Of a DNA stretch of 64,000 nt, positions 27,640-36,888 are shown piece by piece. The notes beneath the pieces were generated by a model. The model ran no database searches. It saw only the letters and a program-made list of their open reading frames with translations, and had not been told where the DNA came from. Location of the stretch: positions 1 through 64,000 of the forward strand of contig NZ_AOLM01000012.1 in NCBI RefSeq assembly GCF_000337835.1, read 5' to 3'. Source of the DNA: Haloferax sulfurifontis ATCC BAA-897. GTDB taxonomy: Archaea; Halobacteriota; Halobacteria; Halobacteriales; Haloferacaceae. Numbering within the stretch: position 1 is the first letter of the stretch; each line of letters opens with the position of its first letter. The position numbers were made by a program, and so were the translations under genes.

Positions 27640-28308
27640 TCAGTCGTCCGCGGGCGCGGGCTCCGCCGACTGCTCCTCGAAGCCTTCGAAGTGAACGACT
27701 TCGTCGACCGGGCGGCGGTATTTGCGCTCCGCCCGCAACTCGCCGGCGTCGTCGGCGGGGATGCCCATCGTCAGGAGCATCACGGGCTCGTAGCGCTCGC
27801 CGTCGATGTCGAACGCGTCGAGGACGGCGTCGGCGTCGAAGCCGCCGACGGGACAGGAGGCCACGCCCTCGTCCCACGCGGCGTACATGAGCGACATGGC
27901 GACCAGCGACGTCGAGCGGACGGTCCAGACGCGGCGCTCCTGTTCGGGGAGGTCGGCCATGCCGGCGATGTTTTCGAGGATGCCGTCGCGGACCTCCTCG
28001 TTGGGCAGGTAGCCCTTCTCCAGCATGTCGTCGGCGACGGTCTCGGCGTGCGCCTCGGGGTCCTTGTTGCCGAGCACGATGACGGACGCGGCGGCTCCGG
28101 TGACGTGTTCCTGGTCGTAGGCCGCCTCGCGGAGCAGTTGTTGGGTTTCGTCTTCGCGCAGTACGACGAACTCCCACGGCTGGAGGTTGTAGCTCGACGG
28201 GGCCTGTACGGCGTTCTCGAAAATCGTCCGGAGGGTCTCGTCGCCGATCGACTCGTCGGCGTACTCGTGAATCGAACGGCGGGTCGTCACGACCTCTGTG
28301 AACTCCAT
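27640..28308 (-). CDS. Nitroreductase-family flavoprotein
   Basis: 222 residues, FMN-binding nitroreductase fold. The N-terminus MEFTEVVTTRRSIHEYADE carries the RRS motif contacting FMN phosphate, and NAVQAPSSYNLQPWEFVVL is the classic second motif. GYLPNEEVRDG and CPVGGFDADAVL cover the C-terminal FMN contact. An acidic tail is present. These enzymes reduce nitro compounds, quinones or enones with NAD(P)H; the physiological substrate is unknown. It stands alone and is divergent from the decarboxylase. Confidence 0.9.
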   Translation of the reverse strand: MEFTEVVTTRRSIHEYADESIGDETLRTIFENAVQAPSSYNLQPWEFVVLREDETQQLLREAAYDQEHVTGAAASVIVLGNKDPEAHAETVADDMLEKGYLPNEEVRDGILENIAGMADLPEQERRVWTVRSTSLVAMSLMYAAWDEGVASCPVGGFDADAVLDAFDIDGERYEPVMLLTMGIPADDAGELRAERKYRRPVDEVVHFEGFEEQSAEPAPADD

Positions 28309-28483
28309 CGATTCCCGGGACGGACGGCGTACAGATAGGGCGTTGTAATCCGGGTGAATCGGCCGATTCCGGTGTGTTCGCAGTTCTCGTTCCAGTCATT
28401 TCATCAGGTTACACTCGTGTTACTGGTGCCGGCGAACCGACACAACGAGATACGGCTATCGTACGTGAGTGCGTTTGTCTAGC

Positions 28484-30022
28484 ATGGTCGCCACAGCAGA
28501 CGCCCACCCATCTGACTTCGACCCCGACGAGTTTCGCGACCTCGGCTATCGGACGGTCGACATCATCGCGGAGTACTTCGAACACGTAGACGAACTGCCG
28601 GTCTTTCCGGGCAAACCGCAGTCCGTGGTCGAGTCGGTGTTCGACGAACCACTGCCAGAGAGGGGACAACCTCCACGCGAGATTCTGGACGCGTGGCCGG
28701 AGCGGATTCTCCCGAACTCGACGCACGTGGGTTCGCCGCGGTACTTCGGGTACGTCATGGGCTCCGGGACGACGATGGGCGTCCTCGCGGACGCGCTCGC
28801 CGCCTCGGTCAACGTGAACGCCGGCGGGTGGAAACCGGCACCGGCGGCGACCGAAATCGAACGGCAGACTATCGAGTGGGTCGCCGAGATGATCGGCTAT
28901 CCCACCGACTGCGGTGGCCTGTTCACGAGCGGAGGAACGATGGCGAACCTGACGGGGATTCTCACTGGCCTCCGTTCGACGGCGGGGTACGATACGAAAT
29001 CTCGCGGCCTCCAAGCGGACGACCGCCCGGGGCGATTCACGATATACATGTCCGACCACGAGGGGCATTCGTCTATCTACCGAGTCGCAGAACTCCTCGG
29101 CCTCGGCGCGGACGCGGTTCGACTCGTTCCGAGTCACGACGATTTCACGATGGATGTGGACGCCCTCGCCGAGCGACTCGACCGTGACGAGGCCGACGGC
29201 GACGTGCCGTTCTGCGTCGTCGCGCAGGTCGGGTCCATCAACGTCGGCGCAATCGACCCGCTGGAGGCGATTGCTGACGTCTGCGAAGCACGCGATATCT
29301 GGTTCCACGCCGACGGTGCGTGCGGGGCAGTCGGCGCGATGCTCCCCGAGAAGCGCCCGCAGTACGCCGGATTGGACCGCGCGGACTCGGTCACGCTGGA
29401 CCCACACAAGTGGCTGTCAATCCCCTACGAGTGCGGCTGTGTCCTCGTGCGTGACCCCTCGGCGATGGAACGGTCGTTCGCGATGCACGCCTCCTACCTG
29501 GAGGGGACAGCTCGAACCCCCTACGAGGGACTGGATTACTACGAACTCGGCCCGCAGATGTCGCGTGGCTTCCGGGCGCTGAAGGTGTGGATGAGTGTGA
29601 AACACCTCGGTGTCGAAGGATACCGGGCGCGTCTCTCACAGACTGTTCAGTGTACGGCGCACCTCGACGCCCGCGTCCGCGACGCCGACGACTTCGTGGC
29701 ACTCCACGAACCGAACCTGTACCTGTACTCGTTCCAGTACGCCCCACCGGACCTCCAGATGGCCGCCGCGGCGGATGCAAACGTCCACGACGCAGTCGAT
29801 GAGTACCTCGACGCGCTCAACCAGCGAATCGCAGACGAAATCCAACTCAGCGACGTCGCGTTCGTCATGACGACGTCGATACACGACAGGACGGTCCTTC
29901 GATTGTCCATCTGTAGCCACCGAACCACGACCGACGATATCGACCGCACGTTCGAGACGCTTCGCGACATCGGCGAACGTGAGGACGCGACGCTCCGAGA
30001 GACGTTCGAGATTGCGAGGTAG
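28484..30022 (+). CDS. Pyridoxal-phosphate-dependent decarboxylase (group II, DDC-like)
   Basis: 512 residues of the aromatic-L-amino-acid/glutamate decarboxylase superfamily. Conserved GYVMGSGT and VGSINVGAIDP segments precede FHADGACGA near residue 275. The PLP-binding lysine lies in DPHKW (Lys309). The residues specifying an aromatic, glutamate or 2,4-diaminobutyrate substrate are not decidable by eye. A serine-rich DHEGHSSIYRVAELLG stretch matches family members. Third codon positions look somewhat less G/C-biased than neighbouring genes, a weak hint of different origin. An archaeal MfnA-type tyrosine decarboxylase role is less likely because that family is shorter. Confidence 0.88.
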   Translation: MVATADAHPSDFDPDEFRDLGYRTVDIIAEYFEHVDELPVFPGKPQSVVESVFDEPLPERGQPPREILDAWPERILPNSTHVGSPRYFGYVMGSGTTMGVLADALAASVNVNAGGWKPAPAATEIERQTIEWVAEMIGYPTDCGGLFTSGGTMANLTGILTGLRSTAGYDTKSRGLQADDRPGRFTIYMSDHEGHSSIYRVAELLGLGADAVRLVPSHDDFTMDVDALAERLDRDEADGDVPFCVVAQVGSINVGAIDPLEAIADVCEARDIWFHADGACGAVGAMLPEKRPQYAGLDRADSVTLDPHKWLSIPYECGCVLVRDPSAMERSFAMHASYLEGTARTPYEGLDYYELGPQMSRGFRALKVWMSVKHLGVEGYRARLSQTVQCTAHLDARVRDADDFVALHEPNLYLYSFQYAPPDLQMAAAADANVHDAVDEYLDALNQRIADEIQLSDVAFVMTTSIHDRTVLRLSICSHRTTTDDIDRTFETLRDIGEREDATLRETFEIAR

Positions 30023-30063
30023 CCTGTCTCCGACGAGTCGTCCGCTCTCGAATCGCTCCGAAC

Positions 30064-30498
30064 CTATCTGACGATGGTCACCGGCACGGGCGACCGCCGG
30101 AGGACCTCCTCCGCGACGCTCCCGAGCAGGATGCGCGAGACGCCGGTCCGGCCGTGGCTCCCCATCACGACGTGGTCGTAGTCGGCGTCGTCGCCGCCCA
30201 GCACCTCGACGATGACCTTCTGGGGACTGCCGACTTCGATGCGGTCGGTCACCGCCCTGTCGGCGTCGACGATTCCGACCTCGGCTTTCACCTCGGCGAA
30301 CGTCTCTCTCGCCTTTCGTTTCTCCGCTTGGAACCACTCTTCGGAGCCGCTGAGCGCCCGCTCTCTGTAGTCGGCGTCGGCGGGGTTGATGACGTTCAAG
30401 AGCGTGAGTTCGGCGGCGGGCCACTCCGAGGCCGCGAAGCGAACCGCGGCGACCGACTGCGGCGACCCGTCGGTCGGAACGAGCACGTGTTCGGCCAT
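30064..30498 (-). CDS. Universal stress protein (UspA-family, ATP-binding type)
   Basis: 144 residues with one Usp domain. It begins HVLVPTDGSPQSVAAV and ends with the nucleotide-binding signature G-2x-G-9x-G-S (Gly113, Gly116, Gly126-Ser127; GSHGRTGVSRILLGS), so it belongs to the ATP-binding subgroup. It is probably a homodimer in the cytosol. Its specific stress role is unknown. It is convergent with the decarboxylase gene. Confidence 0.92.
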   Translation of the reverse strand: MAEHVLVPTDGSPQSVAAVRFAASEWPAAELTLLNVINPADADYRERALSGSEEWFQAEKRKARETFAEVKAEVGIVDADRAVTDRIEVGSPQKVIVEVLGGDDADYDHVVMGSHGRTGVSRILLGSVAEEVLRRSPVPVTIVR

Positions 30499-30603
30499 GT
30501 CGCGGACTACTCGGCCGACCGCTAAAAAGCCGCCCGGCGAGCGCGCCGGGTCGGGGGCACCCCGACCCGGATGAACTGCGGTCGGCGCGCCGCGTCGCGG
30601 CCG

Positions 30604-32589
30604 TCAGTCGCCGTGTCGCGTCACGCAGGTCGAAAGCCCCGTCAGTTCGACGGGTTCCGAGTTGTCGGGCGAGTAGACGACCATCTGCCCTTTCTCCATG
30701 TACGGCACCTTGTCTTCGAGGTTCGGCGGGATGTTGACGCTCTTGATGGCGTCCTCGTCGCCGAGGTTGAGCACGACCTTCGTGTTCACCTGCTTGAACA
30801 CCGGGTCGGCGATGTCCTGTGGGTCCTGCGTGATGAGAAACAGCCCGAGGCGCTCCTTTCGGCCCTGTTTGGCCGCCTCGGTGAACTTCTGGATGACCTT
30901 CCGCGCCTGCACCGAGTCGGCGTCGGTGAGGAAGTTGTGCGCCTCGTCCATCCCGAGGACGACCGGCGTCTCCTTGATGCGGTCGCTCGACGGGTCGTTC
31001 GAGAGCTTGTCGTCGATGAGAAGCGCCGACACCGCGAGGACGAACAGCTCTTTCGCCCGGCTCGACGAGAGGTGGTAGGTCGGCACGACCGTCAGCCCGC
31101 CCGGGCGGACGAGCTGGTGGTCGAGTTCGGTTATCGGGCGGGCGTCCTGATCGAACACGCCGCTCGGGACGCCGCGGACCCGACGCTTCACCGCGTCGAA
31201 GGTCGCCTCGTGGACCCGCCCCGACTCGTGGAGCTCCTCTTTCAGCGCCGGGTCGTCGAGGAACCGGAGGAACTGCTTGTACGTCCCCGAGTCGCCGTAG
31301 TTCCGGAAGAAGCGGTTCAGGAGCTCGACGAGCGCCGGGTACTGGTTGTCGTTGAGACTACTCCCGGCGACGAGCCACGGGAGGTCACGCGCCATCGAGA
31401 AGGGGATGGTGAACTCCAACTGCTCGGCGCGGTGGTTCGCGCCCGGATACGACGACCCGGCCATCTTGGGCACGAGCGCGACGGTGTCGTCGTGGCCGCC
31501 GTGGGCGACGCCCTCGCGCTCGTAGCGTCGGGCCGTCTCGGCGTCCATGTCCGGGTTGTCGTCGTGCATCTGGGCGTACTCGTCCTGCGGGTCGAACTGG
31601 ACGACCGCGGTCTCGACCTCGCGGCCGTCGTCCATCTCGTAGCTCCGCTCCCCCGAGAGGTACTGCCGCAGGATGTTCTTCGAGGCGTGGGTCTTGCCCG
31701 ACCCGGTGCCGCCGGCGACGAGCGTGTGGCGGAACACGAGGGGGTCGCCGTCGGTGTAGTCGTCTTTCAGTCGGTAGTCGATGGTCGGCGGCCGGGCCGC
31801 GGTCCGGACCTTCTCGCCGCCGACCGAGAGGTGGCCGAGGAAGACGCCCGCCTCGGGTATCTTCAGGCCGGTCTTAATCTGGGTCGCGTCGGTGGCCTCG
31901 CCGACCGTCGCCTGCGGTTTCGGCACGCGGTCGACCATCCGACGCTTGAGTTCGCCGCGGTCGGAAAACAGGACGGCGATGGGTTCGAGTTCGGCCATGA
32001 ACTTGAAATCGCGCTCCTCGAACTCGTCGGCCGGGCGGCGCATGGCCCGGCGGGCGTGAATCTCCGTCGCGTCGTCGGCCTGAAACTCCTGGGCGTACTC
32101 CAGGCCGACGATGCGGCAGAACAGCAGTTCGTCGTCGGGGTAGGGGACGACGAGGTACTTCCCGAGGCGGACGCGCTCGCGGTTGCCCGCGGTCACGAAC
32201 GCCCGGAGCGCCGTCCGGTCTGGGTCCTCCGACACGCGCAGGCCCGGCGAGACCGCAATCGCGCCGACGCCCCGCTCGTCGCCGACGGGGTCGGCGTCGT
32301 ACTCGTCGAACTGCAGGTCGTCCGCGTCGTCGGTCGCGCCGGCCGCGCTGGTCGTACCGGTCGAACCGCCGTCGCGGCGTTCGTCGCGGCCGTCGCGGTC
32401 GGTTTCGACACCGTCGCCGTCGACGCTGTCCCCGTCGGCCGAACTCGCGGCGGTCGCGCTCTCGCCCTCCGAGGCGGGTTCGGAGCGCCCGTTTCCGGCG
32501 GCTTCGGCTCCTCGGTCCTCTTGACCCGCGTCCGACGAGTCGTCGGGGTCGTCGCCGGCGAAGTCGCTGAAGTCCCCCAGGTCGGTCAT
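30604..32589 (-). CDS. herA: HerA-type hexameric DNA helicase/ATPase
   Basis: 661 residues. An acidic, low-complexity N-terminal region (about 1-100) precedes a HAS-barrel-like beta domain and the FtsK/HerA ATPase core. Walker A is GGTGSGKT near 293-300. VVLGMDEAHNFL is the Walker B region and QGRKERLGLFLITQDP a sensor segment. HerA works with the NurA nuclease in DNA end resection and motor activity; a NurA-domain gene lies 600 bp away on the same strand, separated by one small opposite-strand gene. Mre11/Rad50 are not in the window. Confidence 0.87.
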   Translation of the reverse strand: MTDLGDFSDFAGDDPDDSSDAGQEDRGAEAAGNGRSEPASEGESATAASSADGDSVDGDGVETDRDGRDERRDGGSTGTTSAAGATDDADDLQFDEYDADPVGDERGVGAIAVSPGLRVSEDPDRTALRAFVTAGNRERVRLGKYLVVPYPDDELLFCRIVGLEYAQEFQADDATEIHARRAMRRPADEFEERDFKFMAELEPIAVLFSDRGELKRRMVDRVPKPQATVGEATDATQIKTGLKIPEAGVFLGHLSVGGEKVRTAARPPTIDYRLKDDYTDGDPLVFRHTLVAGGTGSGKTHASKNILRQYLSGERSYEMDDGREVETAVVQFDPQDEYAQMHDDNPDMDAETARRYEREGVAHGGHDDTVALVPKMAGSSYPGANHRAEQLEFTIPFSMARDLPWLVAGSSLNDNQYPALVELLNRFFRNYGDSGTYKQFLRFLDDPALKEELHESGRVHEATFDAVKRRVRGVPSGVFDQDARPITELDHQLVRPGGLTVVPTYHLSSSRAKELFVLAVSALLIDDKLSNDPSSDRIKETPVVLGMDEAHNFLTDADSVQARKVIQKFTEAAKQGRKERLGLFLITQDPQDIADPVFKQVNTKVVLNLGDEDAIKSVNIPPNLEDKVPYMEKGQMVVYSPDNSEPVELTGLSTCVTRHGD

Positions 32590-32723
32590 GTTCCAACGCT
32601 TGCGGGCGGCGAGTAAAAAGCCACGCGTCGGCGACGGCGCTCGGTCCCGTGTCGGGCGGTCCCGTATCCCGCGGTCTCGGGCCGTCGCGTACGACTTTTC
32701 CGTGTCGCGCCCCTAGCCCGGCT

Positions 32724-33146
32724 ATGTTATTGGTCCGCGGTCACGGCGGCGGCACGGCACTCACCGGCACGATATTCGAACGGGGGGAGCAAGCGCCGAC
32801 CTACCGCGGCGCGCCGAACGAGGACGCCCCCTACGTCTGGGTCTGCGACGAGTTCTACGAGGTCGAAAGCGGCGGCTCGGAGACCGAAATCGACGGGCGG
32901 ACGATTCGCGTCGCCTTCGACACGCCGCTTCCCCGCGGCTTCGACACCCGCGAGCAGGCGCTGTCGGCGGCGAAAGAACACGTCAGGACGCAGTTCGCGC
33001 GGGTCGGCGTCCCCGCCGACGACGTGCGGGTCGAGGTCGTCCGACCCGAAGAGGAGGGGACGCCGGAGGACGAACAGTCGGACGCGGCGGGCCGCTCCGC
33101 CGACGAGGGCTCTCCCGAGGGCGACGCGTCGGACGCGTCGCGCTGA
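32724..33146 (+). CDS. DUF7113-like small acidic protein
   Basis: 140 residues. The folded part (MLLVRGHGGGTALTGTIFER, then AFDTPLPRGFDTREQALSAA) is probably alpha/beta; the last 40 residues are low-complexity Glu/Asp/Ser. From memory it resembles a haloarchaeal family of unknown function. It sits between herA and nurA on the opposite strand. The ATG at 32,724 begins a compact strand; codons further upstream are unlikely. Confidence 0.65.
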   Translation: MLLVRGHGGGTALTGTIFERGEQAPTYRGAPNEDAPYVWVCDEFYEVESGGSETEIDGRTIRVAFDTPLPRGFDTREQALSAAKEHVRTQFARVGVPADDVRVEVVRPEEEGTPEDEQSDAAGRSADEGSPEGDASDASR

Positions 33147-33188
33147 GGCCAGCCACCGACTCGTTTTGCGCCCTCTCGCGAGAGGGCC

Positions 33189-34463
33189 TCACTCGTCGGC
33201 GTCGACCCAGCGGATGTTGTCGTAGCTCTTCATCGGGTCCGAGTCGAGTTTCTCGGAGAGTTTGCGCCTGAGCGCGGCCTTCTCGCCGATGCTCACCCGC
33301 GCGAGTTCGTCCGCCTTCTCGACCGCCAGCGGCGGCCCGCGCGTGGCGGCCACGTCGCGGACGACGTGGTGCATTAGATCCGCCCGGGTCTCCGGGTCCT
33401 TCGTGAACGCGTAGGGCGCTTCGACCCGGTAGCACACGTCGGTTCGGGGGTCGTACAGCACGAAGAACGTCACCGTGTACGCTTCGGGGTCGAGGTTGCG
33501 CTCGATGCCGAACGCCTCGCCCTCGGCGCTCAGTTGGCGGTCCGACCCGCCGCGCGAGGCGAACCAGCTCGTGAACGTGAGTTCGTCGGTGCGGCGCTCG
33601 TCGCCGTCGGGGCCCTCCCGGCGTTCGAGCAGGTTGACGAAGAAGGCGGCGTCGTCGACCCACGGCCGCCGGCCGGCGTCTGTCCCGTCGAGCTGTTTCC
33701 TGACCGTGCGGACGACGTGTTTCGCGCCGGGGTTCTTCACGAAGCCGGCGAGGGGGACGCCGCGCTCGACGAAGCGCTCGACGAGTCGGACGTAGTTCTC
33801 CACGACGGCCTTCGGCTTCGCGTCGCGCGCGAGGTCCTTCAGTTCGGCGTCGCGGTCGCGCCAGTTCAGGAGTTCCTTCGGGTACACCGGCCCGTCGAGG
33901 ATGAGGAGGTCGGCGACGGCGTCGGCGTGTTCGAGCGCGTGGGCGCTCTCGGCGAGGTAGAGCGCGAGCGCGTGGACGACGCCCTCGGCGTAGCGGTTGA
34001 CCCGCGGGACGCTCAGCACGCGCCGCCGGCCGTAGCCCTCGTCGGAGTGGAGCCACTCGTCGGTGTCGAAGAAGGGAACCGGGTCGTGGGTGTGCGCCGC
34101 CATGACGATAGAGCGGTGGCGGTGGAGGTCGAGGTCAGAGGGTTCGGCGGCCATCGCGGCGTGGGCCACGTCGAGGACGAGCCCGTTTTTGAACGTCGTC
34201 GGGTTGATGGTCCCCGAGTCGAGGCCGTGGACGGTCGGAAACGGCGACTCCGTGAGCGCCACGTCATCGATGTCCGCGGCGTGGAGCTGTTTTTCGCCGA
34301 GCGGTTCGACGATTGGGGGTCCCCCGTCGGGCGATTCGAGGGGGTCGAGCCACGACTCCCAGACCGTCCGCGCGAGGTCGTCGTAGTCGGCGTCGTCGAC
34401 CGAGTCCGCGATGGTGCTCGCCATGGACGCGATGTCGTCCACGTGGACGGGGTCGAGGGTCAT
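33189..34463 (-). CDS. nurA: NurA-domain nuclease
   Basis: 424 residues. A NurA 5'-3' nuclease domain is suggested by the early GLDSGTINP strand with an acidic residue (Asp82) and the later ADLLILDGPVYPKELL segment (about residue 195-210) with a second Asp. RNase H-like folds of this family place metal-binding acids at these points. NurA acts with HerA on DNA ends; the herA gene here is on the same strand about 0.6 kb downstream. The protein begins MTLDPVHVDDIASM; the ATG at 34,461-34,463 is chosen because upstream codons run into non-conserved sequence. Confidence 0.82.
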   Translation of the reverse strand: MTLDPVHVDDIASMASTIADSVDDADYDDLARTVWESWLDPLESPDGGPPIVEPLGEKQLHAADIDDVALTESPFPTVHGLDSGTINPTTFKNGLVLDVAHAAMAAEPSDLDLHRHRSIVMAAHTHDPVPFFDTDEWLHSDEGYGRRRVLSVPRVNRYAEGVVHALALYLAESAHALEHADAVADLLILDGPVYPKELLNWRDRDAELKDLARDAKPKAVVENYVRLVERFVERGVPLAGFVKNPGAKHVVRTVRKQLDGTDAGRRPWVDDAAFFVNLLERREGPDGDERRTDELTFTSWFASRGGSDRQLSAEGEAFGIERNLDPEAYTVTFFVLYDPRTDVCYRVEAPYAFTKDPETRADLMHHVVRDVAATRGPPLAVEKADELARVSIGEKAALRRKLSEKLDSDPMKSYDNIRWVDADE

Positions 34464-34612
34464 ACCTCGCCGTCGTCGCCGACAAGTATAGTGGTTGTCG
34501 TCGTCGGTGGGAGCCACCCCGACGGGGCCGACGCGAGCAGGCGCGGGACGGCTCGTCCCCTCGACAGGTCCCGGCACGCTCATACCGCTCCGTTGCCAAC
34601 GCTTCACCGACG

Positions 34613-35272
34613 ATGTCAGTCAGCGCGGTCGGGTTCGACCTCGACTACACACTCGCGGTGCCGACGCGGGACCGCGAGACGATTCTCTCGGAGGCGGCGG
34701 CGGCGGCGGGCGCGCCCCCGCTGACCCGAGAGGCGTATCTCCGGGCACACCAAGAGAACCTCACGCGCGAGACCCGCGCGCCCATCTTCGAGGCCCTCCT
34801 CGACGAGCACGGCTCCCCCGTCGACCCGGAGCGCGTCGCGACGGCGTACAGAGAGCGAATCACCGACGCGGTCGTCCCCGTCGAGGGCGTCGAGGCGATG
34901 CTCGCCGGCCTGCGGACGACCTACCGCGTCGGCCTCCTCACCAACGGGCCGGTCGTGGCCCAGGAGGCGAAAATCGACAAACTCGGGTGGCGCGACCACT
35001 TCGATACGGCCCTCGTGACGGGCGCGCTCCCCGCCGGCAAGCCGGACGAGCGGGCGTTCGAGGCCCTGCTCGACAGCCTCGGAACCGCGCCCGACGAGAC
35101 CGTCTACGTCGGCGACAGCGTCCACCACGACATCGCCGGCGCGCACGACGCCGGGATGCTCCCGGTGCAGGTGCTCGGGAAGGGCTGTGACGACCCCGAC
35201 CCGCGGGCGGTCGCGCACATCCACCACGACGACCTGCCGACGGCGCTTCCGGAACTCGTCGCGGACCTCTGA
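34613..35272 (+). CDS. HAD-superfamily hydrolase
   Basis: 219 residues with all four HAD motifs: nucleophile FDLDYTL (Asp9/Asp11), LLTNGP for motif II, a Lys in GKPDER for motif III and YVGDSVHHDIAGA for motif IV. The cap inserted after motif I is helical (C1 type). It is likely a small phosphatase or phosphoglycolate phosphatase-like enzyme; the substrate is not clear. It is divergent from the NurA gene. Confidence 0.9.
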   Translation: MSVSAVGFDLDYTLAVPTRDRETILSEAAAAAGAPPLTREAYLRAHQENLTRETRAPIFEALLDEHGSPVDPERVATAYRERITDAVVPVEGVEAMLAGLRTTYRVGLLTNGPVVAQEAKIDKLGWRDHFDTALVTGALPAGKPDERAFEALLDSLGTAPDETVYVGDSVHHDIAGAHDAGMLPVQVLGKGCDDPDPRAVAHIHHDDLPTALPELVADL

Positions 35273-35301
35273 ACCGGTCGCGCGACGGCCGGCTCTCTCC
35301 T

Positions 35302-35697
35302 CTATTCCTCGCGGTCCCCGGCGTCGAGCGCCGCGACCAGCGCGCGGAACGCCGGGAGCGTCCACTTCACCTGCGCGCCGTCCTCGACGAACACGAGCGT
35401 CCGCGGCGGGCGGACCGCCTTCGGGCGCACGCGAAGCCCCGCTTCGGACGCGGCGTCGGCGGTCACGTCGAGGTGGGCGATGAACTCGACGCGGGCGCGG
35501 TCGGGCTGGACGTACACCTCGGCGACGCGCTCGCCGTCGGCGGCGACCGCGTAGGCGAGCGCGCCGTCGTCGGTCGGTTCCACGTCGGCGTCGGCGTCGA
35601 CGACGGAGAGAACCGAGAAGGCGTCCTCGTGGCCCGTGACCTCCGAGGCGAGCAGTTGGGCGATGCGTGTCCCGTCGGAGAGCGAATCGACGACCAT
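35302..35697 (-). CDS. Conserved haloarchaeal protein, unknown function
   Basis: 131 residues, soluble and acidic. The centre is beta-rich (FSVLSVVDADADV; ALAYAVAADGERVAEVYVQPD; VRPKAVRPPRTLVFVEDG). The C-terminal helix is VKWTLPAFRALVAALDA. No known family was recognised with confidence. It is convergent with the HAD gene, ending 30 bp from its stop. Confidence 0.65.
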   Translation of the reverse strand: MVVDSLSDGTRIAQLLASEVTGHEDAFSVLSVVDADADVEPTDDGALAYAVAADGERVAEVYVQPDRARVEFIAHLDVTADAASEAGLRVRPKAVRPPRTLVFVEDGAQVKWTLPAFRALVAALDAGDREE

Positions 35698-35772
35698 GCC
35701 GGGCGTTCGCGCCCGGACGGTTTCGGGGTGTCGCTTCGCGGCGGGCGGAAGGCGGAAAAGAGAGATTGGGCG

Positions 35773-36219
35773 CTACTCGGCCAGCGAGCGCGTTGCCTTC
35801 TCGGCCGCGTCGTCGACGTTCACGTCGTTCGCGCGCGCGAAGAGGACCGCGGCGGCCTCGGCGGTGATCCCGAGCCGCGACTGCCGCTCGTTGATGCCGG
35901 CGACGGCGGCCTGCTTTTCGACGCCGGCGGCGACGCAGGCGTCGAGAATCTGCTCGAACGCCGACTGCTCGCGGAGGACGGAGGCGTCGGGTTCGAACTC
36001 CTCGGGTATCTGCACCTCGGCGGGGTCGAACGTCGCGACAACCTCGCCGTCGTCGCGTTCGACGAGGCCGCGGCCCGCCGCGAGGTCGATGAGGCGCTTG
36101 GCCTGGTCCGGGGAGAACCAGTCGCGGTCGAGCGACAGGGCGACGACGAACTCGCCTTCGCCGAGGCGGGTCGAGCCGTGTTGCCGGAAGGGGACGGCGA
36201 CGGTGACGTCGAGACTCAT
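35773..36219 (-). CDS. DUF2240-family archaeal protein
   Basis: 148 residues. MSLDVTVAVPFRQHGS... is followed by a helix-turn region (DWFSPDQAKRLIDLAAGRGL) resembling a small winged-helix domain, then EVVATFDPAEVQIPEEFEPD and a helical C-terminus (EKQAAVAGINERQSRLG). This pattern fits DUF2240, an archaeal family of unknown function. It sits in the opposite orientation to rps8e, about 130 bp upstream. The start at 36,217-36,219 is the first ATG before a conserved strand. Confidence 0.75.
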   Translation of the reverse strand: MSLDVTVAVPFRQHGSTRLGEGEFVVALSLDRDWFSPDQAKRLIDLAAGRGLVERDDGEVVATFDPAEVQIPEEFEPDASVLREQSAFEQILDACVAAGVEKQAAVAGINERQSRLGITAEAAAVLFARANDVNVDDAAEKATRSLAE

Positions 36220-36348
36220 CGGTTCGACGGCGGGCGCGGGCGAACTAAACGGTTTGCGTTGCCATCGCCTCCGAGAGACGTGGTGGCACCCGTCTCCGCC
36301 GAGCACCGATTCGAGCGATTCAAGTAGTCACCGAGGTTTTTACCCCGT

Positions 36349-36726
36349 ATGAAGGACCAAGGACGCTCCAAGCGGAAGCGGACCGGCGGTCGGCGCAAGC
36401 CGTCCCGAAACAAGAAGCGCTACCAGCTGGGCCGCGAACCCGCCGCCACGACGGTCGGCGAGCCCCGGTTCCAGATTATCGACTCCCGCGGGAACAACGA
36501 GAAGCTCCGCGCCCTCTCGACGAACGTCGCGCAGGTCGCAGACGGTGCCGACGTGACGCAGGCCGACATCGAAGGCGTCGTCGACAACCCGTCGAACGTC
36601 AACTACGCCCGCCGGAACATCATCACGAAGGGCTCCATCATCGACACAAGCGCCGGCCGCGCCCGCGTCACCTCCCGCCCCGGTCAGGACGGGCAGGTCA
36701 ACGCCGTCGTCGTCGACGAAGAGTAA
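36349..36726 (+). CDS. rps8e: 30S ribosomal protein S8e
   Basis: 125 residues. The basic N-terminus (KDQGRSKRKRTGGRRKPSRN) and the body with NVNYARRNIITKGSIID match archaeal eS8, a component of the small ribosomal subunit binding 16S rRNA. Length is as expected for archaea. It stands alone, flanked by a DUF2240 gene and the PhoU-like regulator. Confidence 0.96.
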   Translation: MKDQGRSKRKRTGGRRKPSRNKKRYQLGREPAATTVGEPRFQIIDSRGNNEKLRALSTNVAQVADGADVTQADIEGVVDNPSNVNYARRNIITKGSIIDTSAGRARVTSRPGQDGQVNAVVVDEE

Positions 36727-36888
36727 GTTCTCTCCCCGCGTCGTCGTTTCGGCGCGGTCCGACTGTTTATCCCCGTGAGCCCCGCGGCCGTCGCTCGCGG
36801 GGGTGTGTGGTCGAAGTCGAAAACGAGACTGGACGATACCGAATCGAACCGCGCGACGGACCGACCGGCGGGTCGGCCGGTCAGGGCG

